The notes under the pieces: generated by a model
The model's input: the letters and a program-made list of their open reading frames with translations, nothing else
What the model was told of the DNA's origin: nothing
The model's database searches: none
In this document: piece after piece, positions 40,983 through 48,690 of the stretch
Layout of the letters: each line of letters starts with the position of its first letter
Numbering within the stretch: the stretch's first letter is position 1
From: JAITMY01 sp031553765
Lineage (GTDB): Bacteria > Bacteroidota > Bacteroidia > Bacteroidales > UBA932
Length of the DNA: 64,000 bases
Assembly (NCBI GenBank): GCA_031553765.1
Contig: JAVBKY010000001.1
Span: 62,001-126,000, forward strand
Direction of reading: 5' to 3'
Position numbers and translations under genes: made by a program

Positions 40983-42194
40983 ATGAGGAGAGATTTAAAT
41001 ACAAACTACGTGTGCTGTCATACTGAACCTGTCGAAGTATGTGGGGAGGGCATTCTTAAACGCCACGCCGCACCCCTTCGACAGGCTCAGGGTGACAACG
41101 CGCAGGCATTCTCTCGCCGTAAAACGTTTACCATTTACCATTTACCATTTACCATTTTGCTGTTTTGCCTTCTCCTTTCTTGCTCGGGCGGGGCGCAGCA
41201 AAAACGTACCTCAAGTTCCCGACTTGACAAAAGTGAAAAATTACAGCTGGTTTCCCCGAAAAATAATGCACAAATCAAAAATAATGAGGAGATTAAGATT
41301 GTTTACCTGAAACCAAACTTTCAGTACGATTCGGTAGTAGCATACTTGGAAAATAAGCGCGTAGCAACTTTAGTTGACACTTCATCACTACTTAAAGTAA
41401 ATATTCAAAGGTTTGGTCGCAAGTTGCTCACTGTGAAATTGTTTAAAGATAGCATAGAGGTTGCTGCTACAAGCGTAAACCTTACCGTACTACCCTCCTT
41501 GGCACCCAAAACATACGGTTACCGCATAGTGACCTCCTACCCACATAGTGACCAAGCATACACGCAAGGTCTTCAAATACAAAATGGTACGTTGTATGAA
41601 AGCACCGGGTTACATGGAAAATCAGTGGTACGTATAGCTGATTTACAAAGCGGTAAAACACTTAAGGATAAGGCTCTATCGAAAGAATACTTTGGCGAGG
41701 GGCTTTGCGTGCTCAACGGGCTGCTGTACCAGCTTACCTGGCGAGAGCAAACCTGCTTTGTGTACGATAGTAAAACTCTTGATCTGCAGACTACCATACC
41801 CTACAGCGGTGAAGGCTGGGGGCTCACCTCCGATGACAAATTGCTGATAATGAGCAATGGCACAAATGTAATTACCTTCCGTTCGCCCAACGATTTTAGC
41901 GTGCGCAAGCGGTTAGAAGTTTATACGGACAAAGGCCCTGTGTCGTACTTAAATGAGCTGGAGCTGATTAATGGCGAGTTGTGGGCCAACGTGTATGGTG
42001 CGGATTACATAGTGCGCATAGATACAGCGAGTGGCGCTGTGAATAGCGTTGTAAACCTGCAAGGAATACTACCCAATGCACTTAAGGACAGCAATACAGA
42101 TGTGCTTAACGGCATAGCTTACAACGAAAAAACGGGGCAGATTTTTGTAACAGGGAAAAATTGGAAACGCCTGTTTGAAATACAAGTGAAATAG
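40983..42194 (+). CDS. Glutaminyl-peptide cyclotransferase, lipoprotein, start uncertain
   Basis: The catalytic part is a glutamine cyclotransferase beta-propeller (PF05096-like): YPHSDQAYTQGLQIQNGTLYESTG (quoted in part), EYFGEGLCVLNGLLYQLTW, LNELELINGELWANVYGAD and LNGIAYNEKTGQIFVTGK. The enzyme converts N-terminal Gln to pyroglutamate on exported proteins, a modification frequent among Bacteroidota secreted proteins. A lipobox LLSC follows a hydrophobic stretch. The ATG at 40983 is coupled to the previous gene, but the first ~60 codons are read through a dispersed repeat (CHTEPVEV / LRQAQGD) and four TTTACCA heptamers. A TTG at 41157 is the only later start before the lipobox and leaves a very short signal. 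Confidence 0.8.
   Translation: MRRDLNTNYVCCHTEPVEVCGEGILKRHAAPLRQAQGDNAQAFSRRKTFTIYHLPFTILLFCLLLSCSGGAQQKRTSSSRLDKSEKLQLVSPKNNAQIKNNEEIKIVYLKPNFQYDSVVAYLENKRVATLVDTSSLLKVNIQRFGRKLLTVKLFKDSIEVAATSVNLTVLPSLAPKTYGYRIVTSYPHSDQAYTQGLQIQNGTLYESTGLHGKSVVRIADLQSGKTLKDKALSKEYFGEGLCVLNGLLYQLTWREQTCFVYDSKTLDLQTTIPYSGEGWGLTSDDKLLIMSNGTNVITFRSPNDFSVRKRLEVYTDKGPVSYLNELELINGELWANVYGADYIVRIDTASGAVNSVVNLQGILPNALKDSNTDVLNGIAYNEKTGQIFVTGKNWKRLFEIQVK
41013..41100. repeat. Inverted pair of the GAGCCTGTCGAAGG-type repeat
   Basis: Arms around 41015-41040 and 41071-41098 (CTTCGACAGGCTCAGGGTGA) are imperfect inverted copies. They lie inside the apparent N-terminal coding region of the cyclotransferase. Confidence 0.75.
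41127..41154 (+). repeat. Exact heptamer array (TTTACCA)4 inside the signal-peptide region
   Basis: Four perfect TTTACCA units, in frame, encode the start of the hydrophobic segment of the cyclotransferase signal peptide. Confidence 0.8.
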
Positions 42195-42202
42195 AGAACA
42201 AA

Positions 42203-43705
42203 TTAATCTTCCAACTTCTTGTAAACAAAGTTGCTAAACTCCGCATTCCCCTCTCCAAAAGCGTAGATGCCAGCCCGCAAACTCAGGAAGCCATAGAACA
42301 CATTGTGGTTAAAGCCTGACACTTCAAGGCTGCGTCCCATCTTGAACCACTCTTTGCCATCAGCACTGTAAAAGAAGTTTATCTCATTGTAAATGTTGAA
42401 AATACGTAGAAAACCGTGGTTGCCAATTTTGTTGGGAACACGGTTCTTTGCATTTTTCTGGTTAACTACCAGAAAATCATTCTTATCAACAGAAATACGG
42501 ACATTTGCCTGTTCATCGTAAAACAGGGTGAGTCCGGCGGTAACGCCTTCGTCAATTCGGTATTCTACCGTCATTTCGTAGCGCCTGTCACCAGCATTTA
42601 CCAGTAACGGAGCACTTTCGACAAACGATGTACCCTGTGCTTTGAACACCAACTTACCACTGCCTACGCTTATTCGCTCGGGGGCATACTGCTTGAAAAA
42701 CTGCCATTGCAACCCAAGCTTATTACCCGAAAAGTCGTCAGATAGTTGCGTATTACCCTCAAACGGTTGTCCGGCAGGAGCAGGGAGTACGTCCGCGCTA
42801 TTTCTGCCCTCAGGCACGCGAAACCAGCCGTCTTTTGTCCACTCTATGGGCAGGAGCAGCGTTTGTCGCCCCAGCGTATGGAACGCTTTTTCGTAAGCGT
42901 GGTACATAATCCACCACTGCCCATTAATATCGTCCACCAGCGTGCCATGTCCCTGATTCCACCATCTTTCGTCCCTATTTTGGGTGTGCACAATGGGGTT
43001 ATAGGGCGAATTTTCAAAGGGACCATAGGGAGATAGCGCCCTTGCCGACACCACCATGTGCGCTGTAGAAGGCCCGGCTGTTCCACCTTCGGCCGTGGTA
43101 AGGTAGTAGTAACCATTGCGAACGGTGGATTTGGGCGACTCCAAACAAAAACATTCGGTACTCCATTCTTCGGGAAACTGCCAGCCTTCGTAATTCTTCA
43201 CGGGGGCTCCTGTAGTCGATAAACCATCGTTGGAAAGCGGTACAATGTAGCCTTTTGAGAGGTACAGATAGCGCTTCCCCTTGGCATCTACCACATGCCC
43301 AGGGTCAATATATCCGGGCAGCTGCAAGTCCACCGGGTCGGACCATGGCCCTTCGGGTGACGGTGCGGTTACTACCCAGTTTTTCTTCCCTGCAGGAAAA
43401 TAAATATACCATGTATCGCCATGCTTAATGAGATCGGGTGCCCACACTGAGCCAACATACTTGGTAAGCGCGTGACCAACACGTTTCCAATGAACTAAAT
43501 CGGTAGAATGCCAAATTAACAAGCCCGGATAGTACTCAAATGATGAGTGGGTCATATAAAAATCACTACCTACCCTCACAACTGAAGGATCAGGATAATC
43601 TCCACCTAAAATGGGATTTTGGTAGCCTTGCTTTACTTTTTCCGAAGCAGCCGCACTACCCAGCATTGCTGTCAGTATGCAAAGTGATATGAATTTGAGG
43701 CGCAT
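42203..43705 (-). CDS. Glycoside hydrolase family 43 protein with C-terminal lectin-like domain
   Basis: The start at 43705 gives a signal peptide (MRLKFISLCILTAMLGSAAA); the longer frame from 43987 overlaps the divergent gene and is rejected. The 500-residue protein has the five-blade GH43 propeller: catalytic Asp in GGDYPDPSV, the pKa-modulating Asp in SVWAPDL and acid Glu in the FCLESPK region. From ~330 there is a concanavalin-like domain (SDDFSGNKLGLQWQF, FVYKKLED end). Family knowledge: GH43 acts on arabinan or xylan side chains. It is secreted to the periplasm or surface. It is divergent from a DUF5060-type glycosidase gene, with no SusC/D pair nearby. Confidence 0.88.
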   Translation of the reverse strand: MRLKFISLCILTAMLGSAAASEKVKQGYQNPILGGDYPDPSVVRVGSDFYMTHSSFEYYPGLLIWHSTDLVHWKRVGHALTKYVGSVWAPDLIKHGDTWYIYFPAGKKNWVVTAPSPEGPWSDPVDLQLPGYIDPGHVVDAKGKRYLYLSKGYIVPLSNDGLSTTGAPVKNYEGWQFPEEWSTECFCLESPKSTVRNGYYYLTTAEGGTAGPSTAHMVVSARALSPYGPFENSPYNPIVHTQNRDERWWNQGHGTLVDDINGQWWIMYHAYEKAFHTLGRQTLLLPIEWTKDGWFRVPEGRNSADVLPAPAGQPFEGNTQLSDDFSGNKLGLQWQFFKQYAPERISVGSGKLVFKAQGTSFVESAPLLVNAGDRRYEMTVEYRIDEGVTAGLTLFYDEQANVRISVDKNDFLVVNQKNAKNRVPNKIGNHGFLRIFNIYNEINFFYSADGKEWFKMGRSLEVSGFNHNVFYGFLSLRAGIYAFGEGNAEFSNFVYKKLED

Positions 43706-43729
43706 ATTTTTCAGGTATTTGATATCCGA

Positions 43730-43737
43730 CAAATCTA
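43730..43737 (-). promoter_or_regulatory. Candidate -7 box (TAGATTTG) for the GH43 gene
   Basis: It matches TAnnTTTG on the minus strand, 25 bp before the chosen ATG. The -33 element is unclear. Confidence 0.4.
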
Positions 43738-43760
43738 CAAAAAATATTAAAAAAGAATCA

Positions 43761-43768
43761 TAACTTTG
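43761..43768 (+). promoter_or_regulatory. Candidate -7 box (TAACTTTG) for the DUF5060-type gene
   Basis: It matches TAnnTTTG, 43 bp before the ATG at 43812. The two divergent -7 boxes lie ~25 bp apart, so both genes may share one control region. Confidence 0.45.
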
Positions 43769-43811
43769 CCACATACTAAAATACATCCCCAATAAAAACA
43801 CTCTACAAATC

Positions 43812-45407
43812 ATGAAGTTAAAGATATATGTAACAGCCTTACTTCTACTGCTTGGCGTTGGAATTGCTGCAGCACAGGAAAAAGTAGAATGTTGGGATAG
43901 ATTTGAAGTTGCGCTCCAACATAAGGCCAGCGGTAATCCATTCAGTGTAAAGATTTCGGCAGTTTTTACCAATGGGCTAACGAACAAAACTGTAGCAGGT
44001 TTCTACGATGGCAACAACACCTACCGCATCAGATTTATGCCCACGGAGGCGGGTGATTGGACGTACGTTACATCAAGTAGCGTGGGTGCGCTGAACAAGC
44101 AAAAGGGTAGCTTTACGGCTATTCCTGCTTCTGAAAACAACCACGGAATGGTAATGGTAGACATGAAGTACCACTTCAAACATGCCGATGGAACTCGCTA
44201 CTATCCATTTGGTACAACCTCCTACGCTTGGACACACGCTACCGACAGCATGCAGGAGGAAACGGTAAAGCAGCTGGCCGTATCGGGATTTAATAAAATT
44301 CGCATGTGTGTTTTCCCAAAGGATGATGCTCAGTACAAGGAGGAACCACCCTACCTGCCTTTTGTTATAAAAAAAGTAACCACTGACGAAAAAGGGAAAA
44401 AGAACTACGAGTTTGATTACGAACAATTCAATCCTGCATTTTTTCAAAACCTTGAGAAAAGAATTGACCAGCTAAAGGCAATTGGTGTGGAAGCAGATTT
44501 GATTCTTTTTCACCCGTACGATGGCGGTCTTTGGGGTTTTGACAGAATGCCCGAACAGGTGGACATTAGGTATTTGAAGTACCTTACAGCTCGCCTGTCG
44601 TCGTTCAGCAACGTATGGTGGTCATTGGCCAACGAGTGGGATTTGCTAAGAGCAAAGAATACTGAAAATTGGAAAACGCTTACCAAAGTAGTTGCGAAAA
44701 ATGACCCCTACCGCCACCTTTGTTCCATACATGGGGGTACAGCCGTGTACTTTGACTATCAAATGCCCGAGTACACCCACGTAAGCATTCAGGACGAGGG
44801 CCCTGTGCAAAGTTCCACCTCCTCCGCTACGCTCCGAATGATTTTTCACAAACCCGTTATTTGCGACGAAGTTGGCTATGAAGGCAACTACGCCCGCTGG
44901 GGACGATACAGCCCGCAGCAGATGACCTACCTGGTAACCAACGGCGTAATGGGCGGCATTTACGTCACGCACGGTGAAGTTTACCTGTACGATAATAAGC
45001 CTATGCACTGTGCTATTGGTGGGGAGTTTAAGGGCGAAAGTTGGAAGCGGATAAAGTTCCTCCGCAGCGTTTTGGAACAAGCGCCAAATCCAATTGAGAT
45101 GTCGGATATAAGCCGCGACTTTCTAACCTCCACCGCCGGAGATGGCTACTACTTTATAAATTTCGGAAAACAAATTCAGGACTCGTGGCTGTTTAATCTT
45201 CCTTCGCGAAATGCTGCCTACGAGCGACCTGTGTCGGGAAATCGTTATAAGGTGGATATTATCAACCTATGGGAAATGACGGTTACCGAATATAGCGACA
45301 CATTTGAGGTTGGGGAACCTAATGACCATAGGGTATATGATAAAAACCTAAAAAAGGTGAGGCTTCCCGATGCACCATATATTTTACTAAGGATTAGGCA
45401 AATATAA
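43812..45407 (+). CDS. DUF5060/DUF5605-type glycoside hydrolase, secreted
   Basis: The 531-residue protein has a signal peptide (ALLLLLGVGIAAA). The N-terminal DUF5060 beta domain follows (~20-100; NTYRIRFMPTEAGDWTYVTSS region). A TIM barrel (~110-440) has acid Glu in SLANEWD (~274) and a nucleophile candidate Glu in VICDEVGYEG (~353). The C-terminal beta domain (~445-531) fits DUF5605. Family knowledge: relatives are clan GH-A-like enzymes, often apiosidase-like or of unknown substrate, found with plant-polysaccharide genes. It is probably coregulated with the divergent GH43 gene, which suggests hemicellulose or pectin side-chain use. Confidence 0.8.
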   Translation: MKLKIYVTALLLLLGVGIAAAQEKVECWDRFEVALQHKASGNPFSVKISAVFTNGLTNKTVAGFYDGNNTYRIRFMPTEAGDWTYVTSSSVGALNKQKGSFTAIPASENNHGMVMVDMKYHFKHADGTRYYPFGTTSYAWTHATDSMQEETVKQLAVSGFNKIRMCVFPKDDAQYKEEPPYLPFVIKKVTTDEKGKKNYEFDYEQFNPAFFQNLEKRIDQLKAIGVEADLILFHPYDGGLWGFDRMPEQVDIRYLKYLTARLSSFSNVWWSLANEWDLLRAKNTENWKTLTKVVAKNDPYRHLCSIHGGTAVYFDYQMPEYTHVSIQDEGPVQSSTSSATLRMIFHKPVICDEVGYEGNYARWGRYSPQQMTYLVTNGVMGGIYVTHGEVYLYDNKPMHCAIGGEFKGESWKRIKFLRSVLEQAPNPIEMSDISRDFLTSTAGDGYYFINFGKQIQDSWLFNLPSRNAAYERPVSGNRYKVDIINLWEMTVTEYSDTFEVGEPNDHRVYDKNLKKVRLPDAPYILLRIRQI

Positions 45408-45508
45408 TTCCTGCCTTTTTAAGACTGTTCAACACAAATTATTATAAACTTCGATATTTTTCCCCTCCGGCTTGGGTTCCGCCCACTATAGGACACGAAG
45501 AATTTTCG

Positions 45509-45516
45509 TACATTTG
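45509..45516 (+). promoter_or_regulatory. Candidate -7 box (TACATTTG) for the antiporter gene
   Basis: It matches TAnnTTTG, 75 bp before the TTG start. No -33 was identified. Confidence 0.4.
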
Positions 45517-45569
45517 CGGTCTGTCATTGTAATTATTCGCCTAACGGCTCATGAACTCGCTTCGCTCGG

Positions 45570-45590
45570 TTCGTAATTTTTAATTCGTAA
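45570..45590 (+). repeat. Three 7-bp units ending at a TTG start
   Basis: TTCGTAA, TTTTTAA and TTCGTAA in register; the last unit ends directly before the TTG start codon at 45591. Confidence 0.7.
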
Positions 45591-47642
45591 TTGCATTCCT
45601 TCGCCTCATACTTCACTCTCCCGCTGCAAAATCCGGTATTGATTTTTGCGGTAGTGTTACTCATTATCCTATTTGCTCCCATTATTTTTACCAGGCTGCG
45701 CATACCCTACATTGTGGGGCTTATTGTGGCAGGTATTATTGTGGGTCCCAATGGATTTAACGTGCTGCTGCACGATAGCAGCATTGAACTGTTTGGCACT
45801 GTGGGGCTGCTGTACATCATGTTTTTGGCTGGTGTAGAGGTGGATATTGACGACTTTAAAAACAATCGCTTTAAAAGTATTGGGTACGGCCTATATGCAT
45901 TTGTTATTGCATTGGGCATAGGTATAGTGTTGGCGCTGTATGTGCTGAAGTTTGACTTGATAACATCTGTGCTGCTAGCAAGCATGTTCTCATCACACAC
46001 ACTGTTGGCCTATCCCATTGTAAGCCGCTACGGTATTACCAAAATAAGGGCAGTAAGCATCACCGTTATAGGTACCATTATTACAGATACGCTGTCACTC
46101 TTAACCTTAGCTGTAGTTGTAGGTAGTAAAGATGGCAACCTCGACGCGCTGCATTGGGTACAGTTTATAGGCCAATTTTTACTTTTCAGTGCTGCTATTC
46201 TCTTTGGCTTCCCGTGGGTTACAAGGCAATTCTTTAAGCGCAATACCGATAGCGTAGCACAGTATATTTTTGTACTCGCCATGCTTTTTATTGCTGCCTT
46301 TGGAGCGCAGCTAATTGGCATGGAAGGCATAATAGGAGCATTTCTTGCCGGTATAGCGTTGAACCGCTTAATTCCAAGTACCTCGGCCCTAATGAACCGC
46401 ATTGACTTTGTGGGCAACGCTATTTTTATCCCCTTCTTCCTCATAAGCGTGGGTATGATTGTGGATGTGAGGGTTTTTCTTCAAGGTCCTAACGCCCTGA
46501 TTGTGGCTGCCACTATGGCTATTGGTGCTATGATGGCTAAGTTTTTGGCCGCTTGGGCTACGCAAAAAACGTTCAACCTGCGTGCTGATGAGCGCAACCT
46601 TATTTTCGGATTAAGCAACGCTCACGCAGCAGCAGCTTTGGCTGTGGTAGTTGTAGGTCGTCGTATAGAGTTATTCAACGATGATGTGCTCAACGGTACT
46701 GTTATCATGATTTTGATAACCTGCATAGTGAGTTCGTTTGCAACGGAAAGGGCGGCACGAAAAATAGCTGCGCAATCCAAGCGACACGCTACAGCAGGTC
46801 GCAAGTCGGGCAGAATTCTAATCCCGGTGAGTAACCCCGCTACCATTGAGCGACTGGTGGAATTTGCTACCATGATACGCGGCGAGAAAAGTAAGGAGCC
46901 CTTATATGCCCTATACATATCTGATAAACAAAGCGTAAGCGAGGAAAAGTGGGAGCAGGGCAAGCGCATACTTGAAAAGGCAGCCTCCTACGCTTCAGCA
47001 AGTGATACGGAGCTTGAAATGGTGCACCTTGCGCACAACAGCATTGCCAAGGGAGTTATTAAGGCCACAAATACTCTACATATTACCGACGTGGTACTTG
47101 GTTTACACCAAAATACAGATTTGGCAAATGCTATGTTTGCCATGCGACTCAATACGCTACTTAAGGGCAGCAAGCAAACCATTTTTGTAAGCCAACTGCA
47201 CCAACCTATTAATACGGTAAGGCGCATTATAGTGGCGGTACCGGCAAGGGCGGAGTACGAAGCGGGCTTCTCGCGCTGGCTATACCGCTTGGGCAACCTG
47301 CAAAAACAGATTAATGCTAAGCTGATTTTCTACGCTAACCGCGCAACGATTGACCACATAGAGGCGTTGAACCAAAAGAACGAAACGGTGTTTGATATAC
47401 AGCTCATGGAGTTTGATATTCGCACGGGGTTGCGCGCTTTGGTACACGAGGTACATAAGGATGACCTGTTTGTGGCTGTAGGCGCCCGCGCTACCTCAGT
47501 TTCTCACGCACCTATTATTGAGCGCCTATACGCTATACTTACCGACCATTTTGCGCACAGTAACCTGCTCATTATTTATCCTGAGCCATACGGCAGCGAC
47601 GAAGAACAGCATAAGTTTTTGATTGGGGGAAAGAAGATGTAA
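45591..47642 (+). CDS. CPA2-family cation:proton antiporter with C-terminal Usp-like regions
   Basis: The 683-residue protein has 12-13 membrane segments (~1-385) in the Na+/H+ exchanger fold, with LRIPYIVGLIVAGIIVGPNG at the start and the ion-site region around GAFLAGIALNRLIP. The cytoplasmic C-terminus (~400-683) looks like two universal-stress-protein-like domains (RILIPVSNPATIERLVEFA; RRIIVAVPARAEYEAGF), a common arrangement in Bacteroidota. The TTG start directly follows a heptamer array and matches the usual family N-terminus. Substrate ion (Na+ or K+) is unknown. Confidence 0.9.
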   Translation: MHSFASYFTLPLQNPVLIFAVVLLIILFAPIIFTRLRIPYIVGLIVAGIIVGPNGFNVLLHDSSIELFGTVGLLYIMFLAGVEVDIDDFKNNRFKSIGYGLYAFVIALGIGIVLALYVLKFDLITSVLLASMFSSHTLLAYPIVSRYGITKIRAVSITVIGTIITDTLSLLTLAVVVGSKDGNLDALHWVQFIGQFLLFSAAILFGFPWVTRQFFKRNTDSVAQYIFVLAMLFIAAFGAQLIGMEGIIGAFLAGIALNRLIPSTSALMNRIDFVGNAIFIPFFLISVGMIVDVRVFLQGPNALIVAATMAIGAMMAKFLAAWATQKTFNLRADERNLIFGLSNAHAAAALAVVVVGRRIELFNDDVLNGTVIMILITCIVSSFATERAARKIAAQSKRHATAGRKSGRILIPVSNPATIERLVEFATMIRGEKSKEPLYALYISDKQSVSEEKWEQGKRILEKAASYASASDTELEMVHLAHNSIAKGVIKATNTLHITDVVLGLHQNTDLANAMFAMRLNTLLKGSKQTIFVSQLHQPINTVRRIIVAVPARAEYEAGFSRWLYRLGNLQKQINAKLIFYANRATIDHIEALNQKNETVFDIQLMEFDIRTGLRALVHEVHKDDLFVAVGARATSVSHAPIIERLYAILTDHFAHSNLLIIYPEPYGSDEEQHKFLIGGKKM

Positions 47643-47644
47643 TA

Positions 47645-47680
47645 GTTTCACGCAAAGCCGCAGAGACGCAAAGAGAAAAT
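47645..47680 (+). repeat. Dispersed CAAAGACGC-type repeat, copy 4
   Basis: CGCAAAGCCGCAGAGACGC and the AAGAGAAAAT tail, directly after the antiporter stop and abutting a terminator. Confidence 0.6.
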
Positions 47681-47707
47681 CTCGCACAGTCATTTGTGCG
47701 AGATTTT
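47676..47707. terminator. Bidirectional terminator
   Basis: A perfect 12-bp stem AAAATCTCGCAC / GTGCGAGATTTT with T-rich tails on both strands, between the convergent antiporter and lipoprotein genes. Confidence 0.85.
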
Positions 47708-47734
47708 GTTTTATCTCTTTATCTTTTTATTCTT

Positions 47735-48628
47735 TTATCTTCCTACCTCCACCTCCTGTACCCTATCCTCTTTGCCAAAGGGCAAGCCGTTGGTAATAGG
47801 AATAATCACCTTAATATCAGGACCAACTTCGCCGTAGTTTAAGCGCACCTCAATGCCGCTTATATCCTTCTGACTATTGGCCTTTTCAAGCGACCACAGC
47901 GTACACTCTACTCCCGATTGCGTGTCCTGTTTTTTGCCTACAATAGTAATGCCGGGCGAAAACTCGCAATTTTCCAGCCTGTTTTTTTCGTCTTTTATGC
48001 GAATGGTGTACCTGTTGCTGCTACTGTAAGCCAGGTAAAGCGTCCCCACCCACGGTTCGCCGTACGCAGCCGACTCGTATCCGGCATAAAACCTTAGCGG
48101 TTTGTTGGGAACACTGCCAATAGCCACCGTATTGTACTCCACTATCAGCTGCTTGTTATAGTCGTACACTTGGTAGGTATCTTCGCTTGCGCAGCAACCG
48201 TAATCCACCGTTTGGTAGGTGTTTACATCAAACGTAATCTTATCACATTTATGATCCACGCTTAGCACCAGGTTATACGGTGAAGTAACATCGTACAACT
48301 CCGCTTTTATGTTCCGCAGCGCCTTTTCGCATCCCGTGCACGACTTGGCATAGGTAGTCCATTTTGCCACGTAATGTTGCATTTTCTTGCCCGGCAACAC
48401 TAAGTAAACCATGTTGTAAGCAACTTCTGTGGACGTGTAATGGTAGCCATCCTGTCTTTGATACAGTTCAAAACTCGCGTTATCTTTGTCGCTGAAAAGA
48501 AACTTGGCATTATCAATAGCCACACTCGATGAATCCTGCCTTATCGCAGCATCCTTTGGGGCTTTAGATTTGCCACCACAACCCGCTAGAAGAAGCGGGA
48601 GAGAAAGAAATAGCAATATTTTTTTCAT
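47735..48628 (-). CDS. Lipoprotein of unknown function
   Basis: This 297-residue protein has a clear lipoprotein signal peptide (MKKILLFLSLPLLLAGC; Cys 17). The rest is polar and beta-rich, with cysteines that may pair (KSCTGCEKALRN; VDYGCCASEDTYQ). No family was recognised. It is transcribed toward the antiporter and downstream of hppA; a palindromic repeat between it and hppA may weaken cotranscription. Located in the outer membrane or periplasm by signal; the role cannot be inferred. Confidence 0.75.
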   Translation of the reverse strand: MKKILLFLSLPLLLAGCGGKSKAPKDAAIRQDSSSVAIDNAKFLFSDKDNASFELYQRQDGYHYTSTEVAYNMVYLVLPGKKMQHYVAKWTTYAKSCTGCEKALRNIKAELYDVTSPYNLVLSVDHKCDKITFDVNTYQTVDYGCCASEDTYQVYDYNKQLIVEYNTVAIGSVPNKPLRFYAGYESAAYGEPWVGTLYLAYSSSNRYTIRIKDEKNRLENCEFSPGITIVGKKQDTQSGVECTLWSLEKANSQKDISGIEVRLNYGEVGPDIKVIIPITNGLPFGKEDRVQEVEVGR

Positions 48629-48645
48629 TAATAAAATTTTAAAAA

Positions 48646-48673
48646 CCTAACAGGGATTCCAAACCCTGTTAGG
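48646..48673. repeat. CCTAACAGGG palindrome, copy 2
   Basis: Perfect 10-bp arms CCTAACAGGG / CCCTGTTAGG with an 8-base loop, between hppA and the lipoprotein gene. Same element as at 35874-35900. Confidence 0.75.
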
Positions 48674-48690
48674 GTAATTTGAAATCTACA

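Noticed and set aside
43706..43987. N-terminal extension of the GH43 gene
   Set aside because: It would overlap the divergent DUF5060-type gene and bury the signal peptide; the Met at 43705 starts a clean signal peptide.
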